27,212 nt of DNA from assembly GCA_030446945.1 (NCBI GenBank), contig JAUJMI010000005.1, positions 1 to 27,212 of the forward strand, read 5' to 3'. The first letter of the stretch is position 1. Each line of letters opens with the position of its first letter. A program made the position numbers and the translations under genes. The stretch comes from Longimicrobium sp. (GTDB lineage Bacteria; Gemmatimonadota; Gemmatimonadetes; Longimicrobiales; Longimicrobiaceae). A model generated the notes under the pieces. The model was not told where the DNA came from. It was given only the letters and a program-made list of their open reading frames with translations, and searched no databases. This document shows positions 15,201-23,159 of this stretch, one piece after another.

Positions 15201-17216
15201 CAGGTCCGGACGGCCAAAAAGGGAGCCGATGCGGAAGTTGTCCACCCGCCCGGCCACGTCGAACTGCGCGGGGGTGCCGCCGGGGCGCCGCACGGTGCCG
15301 GCCAGCGCAAAGGTGCCGCCGCCCTGCGCCAGATCCACGCCGAAGCGCAGGTCCTCGGTGGTGCCGCGCGCGTTGAAGGTGCCGGTCAGCAGCCCCTGAG
15401 CGGCGGCCGGCGCGTTCTCCAGCACAGACGCCGCGCGGAACGCCTCCACCGAGCCCGCGATCTCGAACCGCGGCACCGCGCCGCCCAGCTCCACGTTGCC
15501 GCGCGCCGCGATGGCCCCCGCCGCGCCGCTCAGGTCGAAGCGGAAGTCGACGTTCTCCTGCGTCCCGCTCACCGTGATCGGCCCGGACAGGGTGGCGGAG
15601 CGGAAGGGGAGCGCCGGGAAGAGCTGCGTCAGCGTTGCGAGGGCGAGCGGCTCGGCGCGCCCCTCCAGCGAGTAGCGCATCGGCGGGCCCATCGCCAGCG
15701 TGCCGGAAAGCCCGCGGATGCGGCTCTCCGGCGCGGTGCCCACGGCGTACGCCAGGCTGCCGCCCTGGATGCGCAGCGCGGAGAGCGGGCCGGACAGGGT
15801 GGCGCCGCCGCGCAGCACCCCCTTCAGCATCTCCGAGCTCTCCGGGGCCAGCGGGCGCAGCGTGGACAGGTAGAGCGGGTCCATCCCCACGCGCAGCCCG
15901 TCCAGCCGCAGCGGCTGGCGCCCCTCCGCGAGGAGCACGCGGCCCTCCGCGGTCAGCACCGACGGCGTGGCCTCGGGCGCGTCGCGCGGCGTGACGCGCG
16001 CGGCTAGGTCCACCCGCAGCGCCTCGCCCTCGCTGACCACGGTGCCGCTCACGACGCCGGCGAACTCGGTGCGGTCCAGGTAGCCGAGCTCCTCCAGGTC
16101 GGCCAGGCGGACTCTCTCCATCGTCAGGCGGGCGTCGCGGACGGCCGTGGGCTGGCCGGGGGCGGTGATGACGGTTACGCTCCCGCCCAACCGCGAATCC
16201 AGGATCGCCACGCGCGCGTCGGTGACGGCGTACTGCGTGCGCCCCCCGCTCAGCGTGTTGATCCCCAGCGAGAACGCCGCCGTACCCTGGCCCGGCACCG
16301 CGATCCCCAGCCCCTGCAGATCGCGGAAGTCGAGCGGGGCGAAGCGCAGGTCGATGTCGTACGCCAGCGCGTCGCCCGCCGGGGTCAGCGTCCCGGAGCC
16401 GGCGAAGCGCGAGTGGGCCGCCCTCACCTCGGCCAGGTTGAAGCGGATCACCTGGTCACCGCGGTCCTCGAAGAAGCCGCGGACCTGGGCGATGCGCGTG
16501 TCCGGGTTCCGCACCGTGGCCGACGCGCTGCCGATCTCCACGCGCCACCCGCCCCCGCCGCCGAAGCGCACCAGGGGGAGGGTGGCGTCCAGGTCGCTCA
16601 GGTAGGATACGCGCACCCAGCGCCCGCCCTCGCGCCGGATCTCCGGCTGCTTGAGGGAGGCGAAGCGGCCGGTGGGGGCGGCGGGGCGGCTTTCCAGCGG
16701 GTAGGCGATGCGCGCCCGGCCGTCCACGATCTTCATCCCGCGGATGACGATGGAGCGCGCCGCGGCCTCGTCGCCATCGGAGCCCGCGGGGCGCACGGGG
16801 GTGCCGTCCGCCTCCGCCACCACGATCTGGAAGACGTTCCACTCGCCCTTTGCGTCCTGCGAAAGCCGCAGGTCGGGGCGGATCAGCTCCGCGTCGCGCA
16901 GCACGTACGCGCCGGTGCCGCTCACGGAGCCCGCGTCCAGCGTGCCGCGCGCCAGCGGGGCGGCGACGATGGTGTCGCCGTTCGCGTCCAGGAAGGCGAC
17001 GTTGCGCAGCGCGATGGCGAGCGAGCCGTCCTCCTCCACCGCCTGCACCGTGAACGCGGCCCGCGGCAGCCCCAGCGCCATGCTGACGCGCTCCTCGGCC
17101 ACCTCCATGGTCTGCGTGCGGCGGATGAACATCCACACGCCGCCAAAGGTGAGCGCGAAGCCCACCAGCAGCCCCAGCATGAGGAGGCCGATGCGTCCCA
17201 GGCGGCGGCGCGGCAT
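12216..17216 (-). CDS. tamB: Translocation and assembly module protein TamB (AsmA-like superfamily, DUF490)
   Basis: Long inner-membrane-anchored protein that spans the periplasm and works with a TamA-type barrel in outer-membrane protein assembly or phospholipid transport. The 1666-residue product starts with a basic N terminus and one membrane anchor (about residues 8-30). A very long region of repeated beta strands follows, with many Gly-Thr-Val, Leu-Xaa-Gly and Ala-Xaa-Gly patterns, as in the hydrophobic-groove beta-taco fold. The C-terminal 350 or so residues carry the conserved TamB domain, with Val-Arg-Leu-Thr-Gly-Thr-Val, Leu-Val-Phe-Gly-Arg and a final Leu-Arg-Leu-Ala-Val-Glu-Pro strand. 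A Pro-rich tail ends it. It is longer than E. coli TamB (about 1260). The ATG overlaps the upstream tamA stop as TGATG, a sign of translational coupling. Confidence 0.93.
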   Translation of the reverse strand: MPRRRLGRIGLLMLGLLVGFALTFGGVWMFIRRTQTMEVAEERVSMALGLPRAAFTVQAVEEDGSLAIALRNVAFLDANGDTIVAAPLARGTLDAGSVSGTGAYVLRDAELIRPDLRLSQDAKGEWNVFQIVVAEADGTPVRPAGSDGDEAAARSIVIRGMKIVDGRARIAYPLESRPAAPTGRFASLKQPEIRREGGRWVRVSYLSDLDATLPLVRFGGGGGWRVEIGSASATVRNPDTRIAQVRGFFEDRGDQVIRFNLAEVRAAHSRFAGSGTLTPAGDALAYDIDLRFAPLDFRDLQGLGIAVPGQGTAAFSLGINTLSGGRTQYAVTDARVAILDSRLGGSVTVITAPGQPTAVRDARLTMERVRLADLEELGYLDRTEFAGVVSGTVVSEGEALRVDLAARVTPRDAPEATPSVLTAEGRVLLAEGRQPLRLDGLRVGMDPLYLSTLRPLAPESSEMLKGVLRGGATLSGPLSALRIQGGSLAYAVGTAPESRIRGLSGTLAMGPPMRYSLEGRAEPLALATLTQLFPALPFRSATLSGPITVSGTQENVDFRFDLSGAAGAIAARGNVELGGAVPRFEIAGSVEAFRAASVLENAPAAAQGLLTGTFNARGTTEDLRFGVDLAQGGGTFALAGTVRRPGGTPAQFDVAGRVDNFRIGSLFGRPDLLPSPVTGPVAFSGGGRQPYRFDVALRGAQGLLDVDGWYAPGPVPSYAVNGAVADLDVSGLPGMTSAPRTRLTGTLAIQGRGTTPETFAGTVAFRAEPGSLIGRYPLQTGLARLEARGGILRVDTLDFALRGARFSATGAIGLTTPSATPLRFALNAPDLALLRPIIPGGDTLPDLAGALTAAGTITGTVKAPTIAARGNGRGLRYGTMAAGTLAFDVSGLRAGTAWNGRVNVEGTALEFGTQRLDELRLNAILAPGSSTFTLAARRDPATDIAASGRLELDGGTPVGAIFDTLALRLGDSRWELAQRARLGWGDRGLAVENFALRRADGGRGLIEADGALPTTGVADLRIGITDLSLVDLRRLAPNAAVPDLAGALNLQAAITGPVAAPLISLDARVDSLLVRGFRVDRLALVGRYAAGRMDVTGDAQIGGRRVLELRAGVPMAVSLGGTIPQFELARDGALTATFNADSLPLALIASAVPTITDAEGVAQARVQVTGTLRRPRVSGGAQLYGGAMTVVPLGVRWTGIVGQVSLDGNLVRLDSLVAHSAEGRARVDGTVRLDDPGRPDVYVRLALDNFQVIDNREVAELEVDAALAISGRLPNAVATGNVRIEDGTIYLPELGAEREADILGAEVGEIGADTVSAPAGASALLAALRPRDLRVAIGDNVWLQSPDARIQLGGELLVDQPAGSPTFSVYGDLEARRGTYTVAIGPIEREFEIQSGVVRFYGTQELNPGLDILAEYQVRDPELGGEDITVQVRLTGTVQNPQVALSANTRQPLPSSEIASLLVFGRQSATAGTAFEALSSQIVGGVFLEEFFGNLITRELEEQLIRTGLVDYVRVRARPSGAGFGAFNVSSGASIFSAVSLEAGKELVDDVFLTGQIFNIFSTENGARRFGLALDWEITRTLSLRLAVEPVRRDPILQQNLRNRDYQGSLDVRRRWEYGRSRKRDEEVRRPRPRTEPAPGEKSTPTGLPPPPPPPENVSTTPPAPP

Positions 17217-19462
17217 CAGAACGTCTGCCCCACCGAGAGCTGGAAGATGAAGCGGTTGAGGCTCAGCGCCCCTCCCCGCCCCTCAGGCGCGAAGCTCTGG
17301 TTGACCGGCGTGGGAAGGAGCCGGTCGTTCTCGTCGATGGCGTAGAGGCACCCCCGCTCCGGGTCGTAGGGGTTGTACGCCACGTCCACGCGCAGTGGCC
17401 CCACCGGCGTGGCGTAGCGGAGCCCCACCCCGGGCGTGATGCGCAGCCCCGGATCGCGGCTCTGGCAGCCGTCCGCCTGGCGGGTGGCCGGGTCCCACAC
17501 CCGCCCCGCGTCCACGAAGCCGGCCAGCCGCAGCGACTCGCGCAGAAAAGGCGAGGGCGCCGTCACCTCCAGCGTTCCCAGCAGCGTTCGGGTTCCCCCC
17601 GTGGCCGAGTTGAGCGTGTCCACGTCCAGCTCGGTGACGTTCTTGCCCTTGTCGCGCAGGCTGGTGCGCTGCACGTAGACCTGCGGCCCCAGCTCGTTGC
17701 GCGGAAAGCCGCGCACGCTCGCCGGGCCGCCGCCGTAGAAGCGCCGGTTGGGCGGGATGTAGCCGTCGCCGTTCAGCAGCCCCTGGAAGAACGTCCCCCC
17801 CGCCAGCCGCCCGGAGGCGATGACGGCGCCGCCCAGCCGCCGGTACACCGTGCCATCGGCGTACACGCGCAGGTACTCGTCCTGCGAGCCCAGCAACGCC
17901 GAGGCGTAATCCATGGTGGTGCGCAGCTGGTGGCCCCCGCTGGGGAACGGGTCCAGCCGCACGCGGTTGCGCAGCACGGAGGCGTTCAGCGAGTTGGACC
18001 AGCGCGACCGCTTCAGCGCCTCGATGTCCTCGCGGTTGCACACCTCCACCGCCACGCAGAAGAAGAAGTCGTTCGCCTCGGTGCGCGACCTTTCTACCGT
18101 GAAGGTGCTCGAGAGGAGCGTCCCCGTCGCCACCTGGCGGACGAAGCCGGCCTGCCCGCCGCGCGCGCTGCGCAGGTAGAGCCCCACCTCGGTGAGCCGC
18201 TCCGCGTAGGCGCTGGCCAGGAACGAGGTGCGGATGCCGAAGAGGCGCGGCTGCACGAAGTCCGCGGCGACGCGGTAGTTCAGCGCGCTGGCGATGGTGG
18301 TGTCGATGGGCGTCGAGGTGGAGTCCAGCTGGAACTCGTCGCATAGCGGCGTGTCGCGCAGCCCCTGCACGGGCCCCGCCGCGCCCAGCTTCGACACCAG
18401 CCCGGAGACCTCCAGCCGGCGTGCCCCGCCCAGGAAGTTGCGGTCCGTGTGGCTGCCGCGGGCGCGCAGGCAGTCCTGCGTCCCGTAGCCCGCCGAGAGG
18501 TCCACCGCGTAGCGCGCCGCCTCGGCCACGCGCACGATCACGGTGGAGCCGATGCTGTCCATCTCCAGTTGCGCACTGTCCGGCGTGAGCTGGAGGGAGT
18601 CCGGAGCCACCTCCACCGCCGCGAAGTCCACCAGCTCCAGCTCGAACAGGTTGCGCTGGCTGCGCGACAGGTCGGTGGCGCGCAGCCGCCGCCCCTCGCG
18701 GATTGCGATCTGGTGCCGCGCCGTGCGCTCGCTGATGCGGTCCAGCCCCGCGAAGAGGACGGTGTCCACGGTCACCAGCGGCCCGGTGTTGGCCACCAGC
18801 TGCACCTCGGCCACGTCCGCGATGGTGTCGATGGAGTAGTTGCGCAGCACCTGGGCGTAGGGGAAGCCCCTGTCCAGCAGGTTGTTGCGCACCGTGTCCA
18901 CCGATGCCAGGAAGTCGTTGCGCCGGAACGGCTCGCCCAGCTTGAGCGGCAGCTTCCGCGCGATCTCGCCCGTGCTGTCCGCGCGCTCCACCCCCTCCAC
19001 CTCCAGCACCCGCAGCGTCACCAGGTCGCCGGGGGTGATGCGAAAGGTGACGTCCACGTCGCCGCCCGCGATCTCCTGCACCCCGGGGACGACGCGGGTG
19101 CCGTAGTAGCCGTTGTCGCGGTACGCCAGCTGGATGCGCACCACGTCGCGCGAGAGGATGCCCAGGTCCAGCGTGGGCTCCTTGCGCCCGTAGCCGAACG
19201 GGCAGATGGGGAGGATCCCCAGCAGCTTGCACGACCTGCCGCGCGTGGTGACGACGCGGCGGAGGGTGTCCTCGGAGATCTCGAGGTCGCCCTCGAACTG
19301 GACGCGGCGGATCTCCCGCCCGGCGAACTGCGCCAGGCCGGGAAAGGGGCCGGAGGGCGCCCCGCCCCCGCCGGCGCACGCACCCAGGACCACCACCGCC
19401 ACCAGCAGGGCGAAGGCGTGGAGCCGGCGTCTCGGTATTCTGCGCTCGGGCGCAGCGTGCAT
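17216..19462 (-). CDS. BamA/TamA-family outer-membrane barrel with lipoprotein signal (TamL-like)
   Basis: Omp85-superfamily protein, the outer-membrane partner of the adjacent TamB. The 748-residue product begins with a basic stretch, a Leu/Val-rich helix and the lipobox Leu-Gly-Ala-Cys, with Cys29 as the likely lipidated residue, followed by Gly/Ser. POTRA-like repeats occupy roughly residues 45-300, with Tyr-Arg-Asp-Asn-Gly-Tyr-Tyr and Leu-Asp-Arg-Gly-Phe-Pro-Tyr as typical strand-helix motifs. The C-terminal beta-barrel contains Gly-Pro-Ala-Ser-Val-Arg-Gly-Phe, the conserved Arg-Gly-Phe of Omp85 loop 6, and ends in Phe, as outer-membrane barrels do. A lipid anchor is unlike E. coli TamA but matches TamL described in Bacteroidetes. 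Stop and tamB start overlap by one base. PBP1A lies 198 bases upstream on the same strand. Confidence 0.92.
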   Translation of the reverse strand: MHAAPERRIPRRRLHAFALLVAVVVLGACAGGGGAPSGPFPGLAQFAGREIRRVQFEGDLEISEDTLRRVVTTRGRSCKLLGILPICPFGYGRKEPTLDLGILSRDVVRIQLAYRDNGYYGTRVVPGVQEIAGGDVDVTFRITPGDLVTLRVLEVEGVERADSTGEIARKLPLKLGEPFRRNDFLASVDTVRNNLLDRGFPYAQVLRNYSIDTIADVAEVQLVANTGPLVTVDTVLFAGLDRISERTARHQIAIREGRRLRATDLSRSQRNLFELELVDFAAVEVAPDSLQLTPDSAQLEMDSIGSTVIVRVAEAARYAVDLSAGYGTQDCLRARGSHTDRNFLGGARRLEVSGLVSKLGAAGPVQGLRDTPLCDEFQLDSTSTPIDTTIASALNYRVAADFVQPRLFGIRTSFLASAYAERLTEVGLYLRSARGGQAGFVRQVATGTLLSSTFTVERSRTEANDFFFCVAVEVCNREDIEALKRSRWSNSLNASVLRNRVRLDPFPSGGHQLRTTMDYASALLGSQDEYLRVYADGTVYRRLGGAVIASGRLAGGTFFQGLLNGDGYIPPNRRFYGGGPASVRGFPRNELGPQVYVQRTSLRDKGKNVTELDVDTLNSATGGTRTLLGTLEVTAPSPFLRESLRLAGFVDAGRVWDPATRQADGCQSRDPGLRITPGVGLRYATPVGPLRVDVAYNPYDPERGCLYAIDENDRLLPTPVNQSFAPEGRGGALSLNRFIFQLSVGQTF

Positions 19463-19660
19463 CGGTTTACGCTTGGGCAGGCGGCGTGCGGCGACGCTCT
19501 CCGGGGGCAGCGTGCGCGCCGGGCCGGAGTGCGGAATATTGGCAATCTACTGCGCGGCGCGGGCAAGGCAAAGCGGCGCGTCTCATACTCGCCCCGGTAC
19601 GTTCCTGCACCGGTGTACCCGGCGGGGGAAACACTCGTTCCGGGCGCGCCACCCGGAGCG

Positions 19661-22177
19661 TCAACTCGGCTCCCCAACAGGCACCGTATCCACCTCTACC
19701 GGCGGGATGAAGATGCTGTCGCGCGGCCCCGGCGTCACCGGGTCGGCCACCCCCTCCGGCTCGCGCGCCTCCGGCTCCTCGCGCCGCGGGCGCGTCGACT
19801 CCTCGGCACGGGGCGCGGAGCCGTCCACCGGGAAGCCGGCGCGGCGGCGCACGTCGCGCCACACGCGGGCGGACTGCTCGCGCACCCACTCGCGCAACTG
19901 CGTCCCCACGGCATCGGCGGCGCGCTCCCACCACGGTGGCGCGTCGGGGGCGCCGCGGGGGCAGACGCTGGGCGGCACGGCGCGGCGCAGGAAGTACTCG
20001 TCGAACGATGCGCCCGTGGCCCGGCACCCCGGCGAGATCACGCGCAGTCCCGCCACCGCCACCTTTCGCTCCACCACCCCGCCCGGCGGCTCCCACGCCA
20101 GCGGCACCCGCCCGTTGGCGGCCGCGCGCACGATGCGCCCCCACACCGGCGCCGCCAGCTCGCCGCCGGAGCCGCGTGCCGTGATGGGGCGCCCCCGGTC
20201 GAAGCCGATCCACACCGCGCCCACCACCTCCGGCGTGAAGCCGACGAACCAGGCGTCGGTGGCGCCGTTGGTGGTGCCCGTTTTCCCGGCCGCGGGGCCG
20301 CGCAGCCCCACGTCGCGCGCCTTGCGGCCGGTGCCGCGGTCCACCACGTCGCGCATCGCGTCGGTCACCAGGAAGGCGACGCCGGGGTCCATCACCCGCC
20401 GCCGCCGCACGCGCGGCTCCCACAGCACCTCCCCCGCCCCGTTCTCCACCCGCGTCACGAAGCGCGGCTCCACCCGCGTCCCCAGCGTGGCGAAGGCGGT
20501 GTACGCCCTCACCAGCTCCAGCGGCTTGAGCGCCGCCGCACCGATCGCGACCGACGGGAGCTCCGGCACCCGGGCCGTGATCCCCATCCGCCGCGCCTCG
20601 GAGCTGACCTCGTCCAGCCCCGCGCGCTCGGCCAGCCGCACCGCCACCGTGTTGACGGACCAGCGCAGCGCGTTGCGCACCGACACCGGACCGCGGAAGC
20701 GCCCGTCGAAGTTGCGCGGCTCCCACAGGTCGCCGGCGGGCATCTGGCGGCGCAGCGGCTCGTCGACAAAGGTGTCGGTGAGCGCCACGCCCTGCCCCAG
20801 GGCGGCGGCCCACACGAACGGCTTGAACGCCGACCCCGGCTGGCGGAACCCCTGCGAGATGCGGTCGAAGCGCGAGTCCTCGAACGACCTTCCGCCCACC
20901 CACGCCCGCACGTCGCCGGTGCGCGCGTCCATGAGCACGGCGCTCCCTTGCAGGTATGGCGTCTCGGCGCCCACCCTGGCATCCTTCCGCCGCGGCCCCG
21001 CGAAGCGCCCGAACACGCCGCCCTCCACGCGCCGGATCTGGGCCTCCAGCTGCGCCTCCGCGGCGGCCTGCGCGCGCGGGTCCAGCCCGGTGCGGATGCG
21101 TAGCGCCCCCGTGTACAGCTCCTGCCCCATGCGGTCTTCCAGCACGCGGCGCACCATCTCCACGAAGTACGGCGCCCTCCGACGCTGCCGCTCCGGCTCC
21201 CATCGCGCCAGCTTGAGCCCCACCGCGCGCGATTGGTCGCGCTCCAGGGGCGTGATCCGCCCCTGCTGCGCCATCAGCCCCAGGATCAGGTTGCGGCGCG
21301 CGAGGGAGCGGTCCGGGTTGCGGCGCGGGTTGTAGTGAGTCGGCGCCTTGGGCAGACCCGCCAGCAGCGCGGCTTCCGGCAGCGTCAGGTCCGCCGCGTG
21401 CTTCCCGAAGTAGATCCGCGCCGCCGACTCGATCCCGTAGACCCCCTCGCCGAAGTAGATCTGGTTGAGGTACGTCTGGAGGATCTGGTCCTTGTCGTAC
21501 TTCGCCTCGATCTCGGTCGCGACGCGGATCTCCAGCAGCTTGCGCTTGATGGTGCGCTCGGAGGCCGGCAGGCGGTGCGGAAAGACGTTGCGCGCCACCT
21601 GCATGGTGATGGTGCTCGCCCCCTGGCTGCGCCCGCCCGGCATCAGGTTGCGTGCCGTGGTCCCCAGGAAGCGTCGCCAGTCCACCCCGTGGTGTGAATA
21701 GTAACGCTGGTCCTCCACCGCCACGAACGCCTCCGGCACGTACTTGGGAAGTCGCGTGATCCTCACCACCTCCCATCGTACGGGCGTGAGCCGCGCCAGG
21801 ATGCCGCCGTCCGCATCGTAGACGGTCGCGGCGCCGCCGGGCTGCAGCGACGCCACGCGCGCCACGTCCGGGCACCCCATGAACCCGCACCGCTCCCACA
21901 CGAAGGCGGGGATGAACCCCACGAGCGCGAACGCCCCCAGCACCCATCTGCGCCGCCGCGGGTCGCGCAGCGACGAGCCGAGCGCCCCCACCGTCCCGTC
22001 CAAGACGCCCACGAAGAAGTCCGCGTCACGGCGCAGCGTGTCGCGCAGCCAGCCGCGTGGGTTCTTGGCCGCGTACCGTGCCGTCGCGACGAACTCTTCG
22101 CAGCGCTGGCGCACGCGCGGAAAGTAGCCGCCCCGGTACAGGTTGCGGATGCGTGGCTCGGGCTGCGGATCCGTCAT
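19661..22177 (-). CDS. Penicillin-binding protein 1A (class A, bifunctional peptidoglycan synthase)
   Basis: Polymerises glycan strands from lipid II and crosslinks them, anchored in the inner membrane. I place the start at ATG 22177 (Met-Thr-Asp-Pro-Gln-Pro-Glu), giving 838 residues; the frame is open for another 368 codons upstream, but these overlap two plus-strand genes and look noncoding. One membrane segment spans about 79-95. The GT51 transglycosylase domain has catalytic Glu155 in Val-Glu-Asp-Gln-Arg-Tyr and Gln-Gly-Ala-Ser-Thr-Ile-Thr-Met-Gln at 185-193. The transpeptidase has Ser449-Ala-Phe-Lys452, Ser507-Val-Asn509 and Lys632-Thr-Gly634. All catalytic motifs are intact. The C-terminal extension after about residue 700 is Arg/Glu/Pro-rich and not conserved. 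No SD is visible at the chosen start. Confidence 0.95.
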   Translation of the reverse strand: MTDPQPEPRIRNLYRGGYFPRVRQRCEEFVATARYAAKNPRGWLRDTLRRDADFFVGVLDGTVGALGSSLRDPRRRRWVLGAFALVGFIPAFVWERCGFMGCPDVARVASLQPGGAATVYDADGGILARLTPVRWEVVRITRLPKYVPEAFVAVEDQRYYSHHGVDWRRFLGTTARNLMPGGRSQGASTITMQVARNVFPHRLPASERTIKRKLLEIRVATEIEAKYDKDQILQTYLNQIYFGEGVYGIESAARIYFGKHAADLTLPEAALLAGLPKAPTHYNPRRNPDRSLARRNLILGLMAQQGRITPLERDQSRAVGLKLARWEPERQRRRAPYFVEMVRRVLEDRMGQELYTGALRIRTGLDPRAQAAAEAQLEAQIRRVEGGVFGRFAGPRRKDARVGAETPYLQGSAVLMDARTGDVRAWVGGRSFEDSRFDRISQGFRQPGSAFKPFVWAAALGQGVALTDTFVDEPLRRQMPAGDLWEPRNFDGRFRGPVSVRNALRWSVNTVAVRLAERAGLDEVSSEARRMGITARVPELPSVAIGAAALKPLELVRAYTAFATLGTRVEPRFVTRVENGAGEVLWEPRVRRRRVMDPGVAFLVTDAMRDVVDRGTGRKARDVGLRGPAAGKTGTTNGATDAWFVGFTPEVVGAVWIGFDRGRPITARGSGGELAAPVWGRIVRAAANGRVPLAWEPPGGVVERKVAVAGLRVISPGCRATGASFDEYFLRRAVPPSVCPRGAPDAPPWWERAADAVGTQLREWVREQSARVWRDVRRRAGFPVDGSAPRAEESTRPRREEPEAREPEGVADPVTPGPRDSIFIPPVEVDTVPVGEPS

Positions 22178-22400
22178 GGCCAGCGGTATGGGGACACGCC
22201 CGTGAAGGGCCGGGCGCCGCGCCGGGCGACCCGCGACAGGGGGCTCGGCTGTCAGAACTGCACAAACCCCGCCCGCGCGGCGTGGAGCCCCTGCGACCCG
22301 GACGTCCGGCCACCAGAACTGCCGCGGCCCTTGCGCCCCGGGAAGCCGGGCGACAACCTGTTTTCGACACGCGATCCCCGTTCCCCCGTCCCCCGTCCGC
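22178..22400. other. Intergenic region between divergent PBP1A and secreted-protein genes
   Basis: The region is very GC-rich. CAGAACTGC occurs twice (about 22253 and 22314), the second after a short GGACGTCC palindrome. No promoter elements or RNA gene could be recognised. Confidence 0.4.
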
Positions 22401-22808
22401 ATGCGGCGCCTGGCCCTGGTCCTCGCCCTGCTCGTCGTCTCGCTCGTGCTCCCCGCACGGGCGTGGGCGGACGCGGGGTTGAGCTGGGAGCTGCGCGGCC
22501 AGCGCACCGCCGAACCGAGCCGCGAGGCCACGGTGGCGCCGGCGACCTCGGAACCCGCCACGCTCCTCGCGGCGCAGGGCGCTTCGCTGCTTGCGCTCGT
22601 GGAGCGGGGCGGGCGGAGCCGGACCCCTGCGGACCGCGTGGAGCCTGCCACGGAGCCCCGCGCCGGGTGCCGGCGCTCCATGGGCGCCGCGCGGAGCCGG
22701 CTGCGGGCCGTGGAGCTGAGCTTCATGGGCTCCGCGCCGGACCGGGCCGCGGCCACCCGCGGCGTCGTCGGCCACCACGCCTCCCCCGCCCCACCCCGCC
22801 CCAGCTGA
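22401..22808 (+). CDS. Small secreted protein of unknown function
   Basis: Unrecognised 135-residue product. The N terminus has Arg-Arg, then a Leu/Val/Ala-rich helix and Ala-Arg-Ala-Trp-Ala before Asp, a good Sec signal peptide with cleavage expected near residue 23. The remainder is Ala/Arg/Pro/Glu-rich with low complexity and no recognisable domain. No SD is visible before the ATG. The convincing signal peptide is the main reason to call it a gene; the composition after residue 70 is what any open GC-rich frame could give, so the C-terminal half may not be meaningful. It lies between divergent PBP1A and the NSS remnant. Confidence 0.45.
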   Translation: MRRLALVLALLVVSLVLPARAWADAGLSWELRGQRTAEPSREATVAPATSEPATLLAAQGASLLALVERGGRSRTPADRVEPATEPRAGCRRSMGAARSRLRAVELSFMGSAPDRAAATRGVVGHHASPAPPRPS

Positions 22809-22934
22809 CGGCCCGCCCGGCCGTGCATCCAGCCGATCCCTGACGGCGGCGGCGTCGAGCCACCGACCGCCCACACATCGTCCGCCCGGCCCAGCCGGCC
22901 GGCGCGCGCGCACGCACGCACCGCAGGAGTGCAC

Positions 22935-23096
22935 ATGACAGCAGACAGGGCAGCGACCAACCCGAACGAGGCCTGGGGCTCACGGGCGGGGTTGATCCTC
23001 GCGATGGCGGGGAACGCAGTGGGGCTGGGGAACTTCCTCCGCCTCCCCTGGCAGGCGGCCGCCGACGGGGGCGGCTCGTTCATGATCCCCTGCTTC
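22935..23096 (+). pseudogene. N-terminal remnant of an NSS-family sodium-dependent transporter
   Basis: From ATG 22935, with AGGAG five bases upstream, the frame encodes about 54 residues typical of the start of NSS (neurotransmitter:sodium symporter) proteins: Glu-Ala-Trp-Gly-Ser-Arg, then [15 protein letters not shown] (the broken helix TM1 that binds sodium), then Gly-Gly-Gly-Ser-Phe-Met-Ile-Pro. A full NSS protein has 11-12 helices and over 430 residues; here the similarity stops after Ile-Pro-Cys-Phe near 23096. The frame runs on without a stop into the AGCS symporter gene. It looks like the stump left by a deletion or insertion. The ribosome-binding site and possibly the promoter of the lost gene remain. 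Confidence 0.75.
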
Positions 23097-23159
23097 AACT
23101 CGCGAGATCCGCGACATAAGGCGTCCGTTCCCACCCCTGACTCCGCCGCTCCCTGGCGC

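Noticed and set aside
18449..21103. 884-codon plus-strand open frame over the tamA and PBP1A genes
   Set aside because: Its product is Arg/His/Leu/Val-rich low complexity and is the antisense shadow of well-identified genes; long shadows are expected at this GC content.
22253..22325. CAGAACTGC pair as an operator
   Set aside because: Only two short direct matches about 60 bases apart, with no promoter to anchor them.
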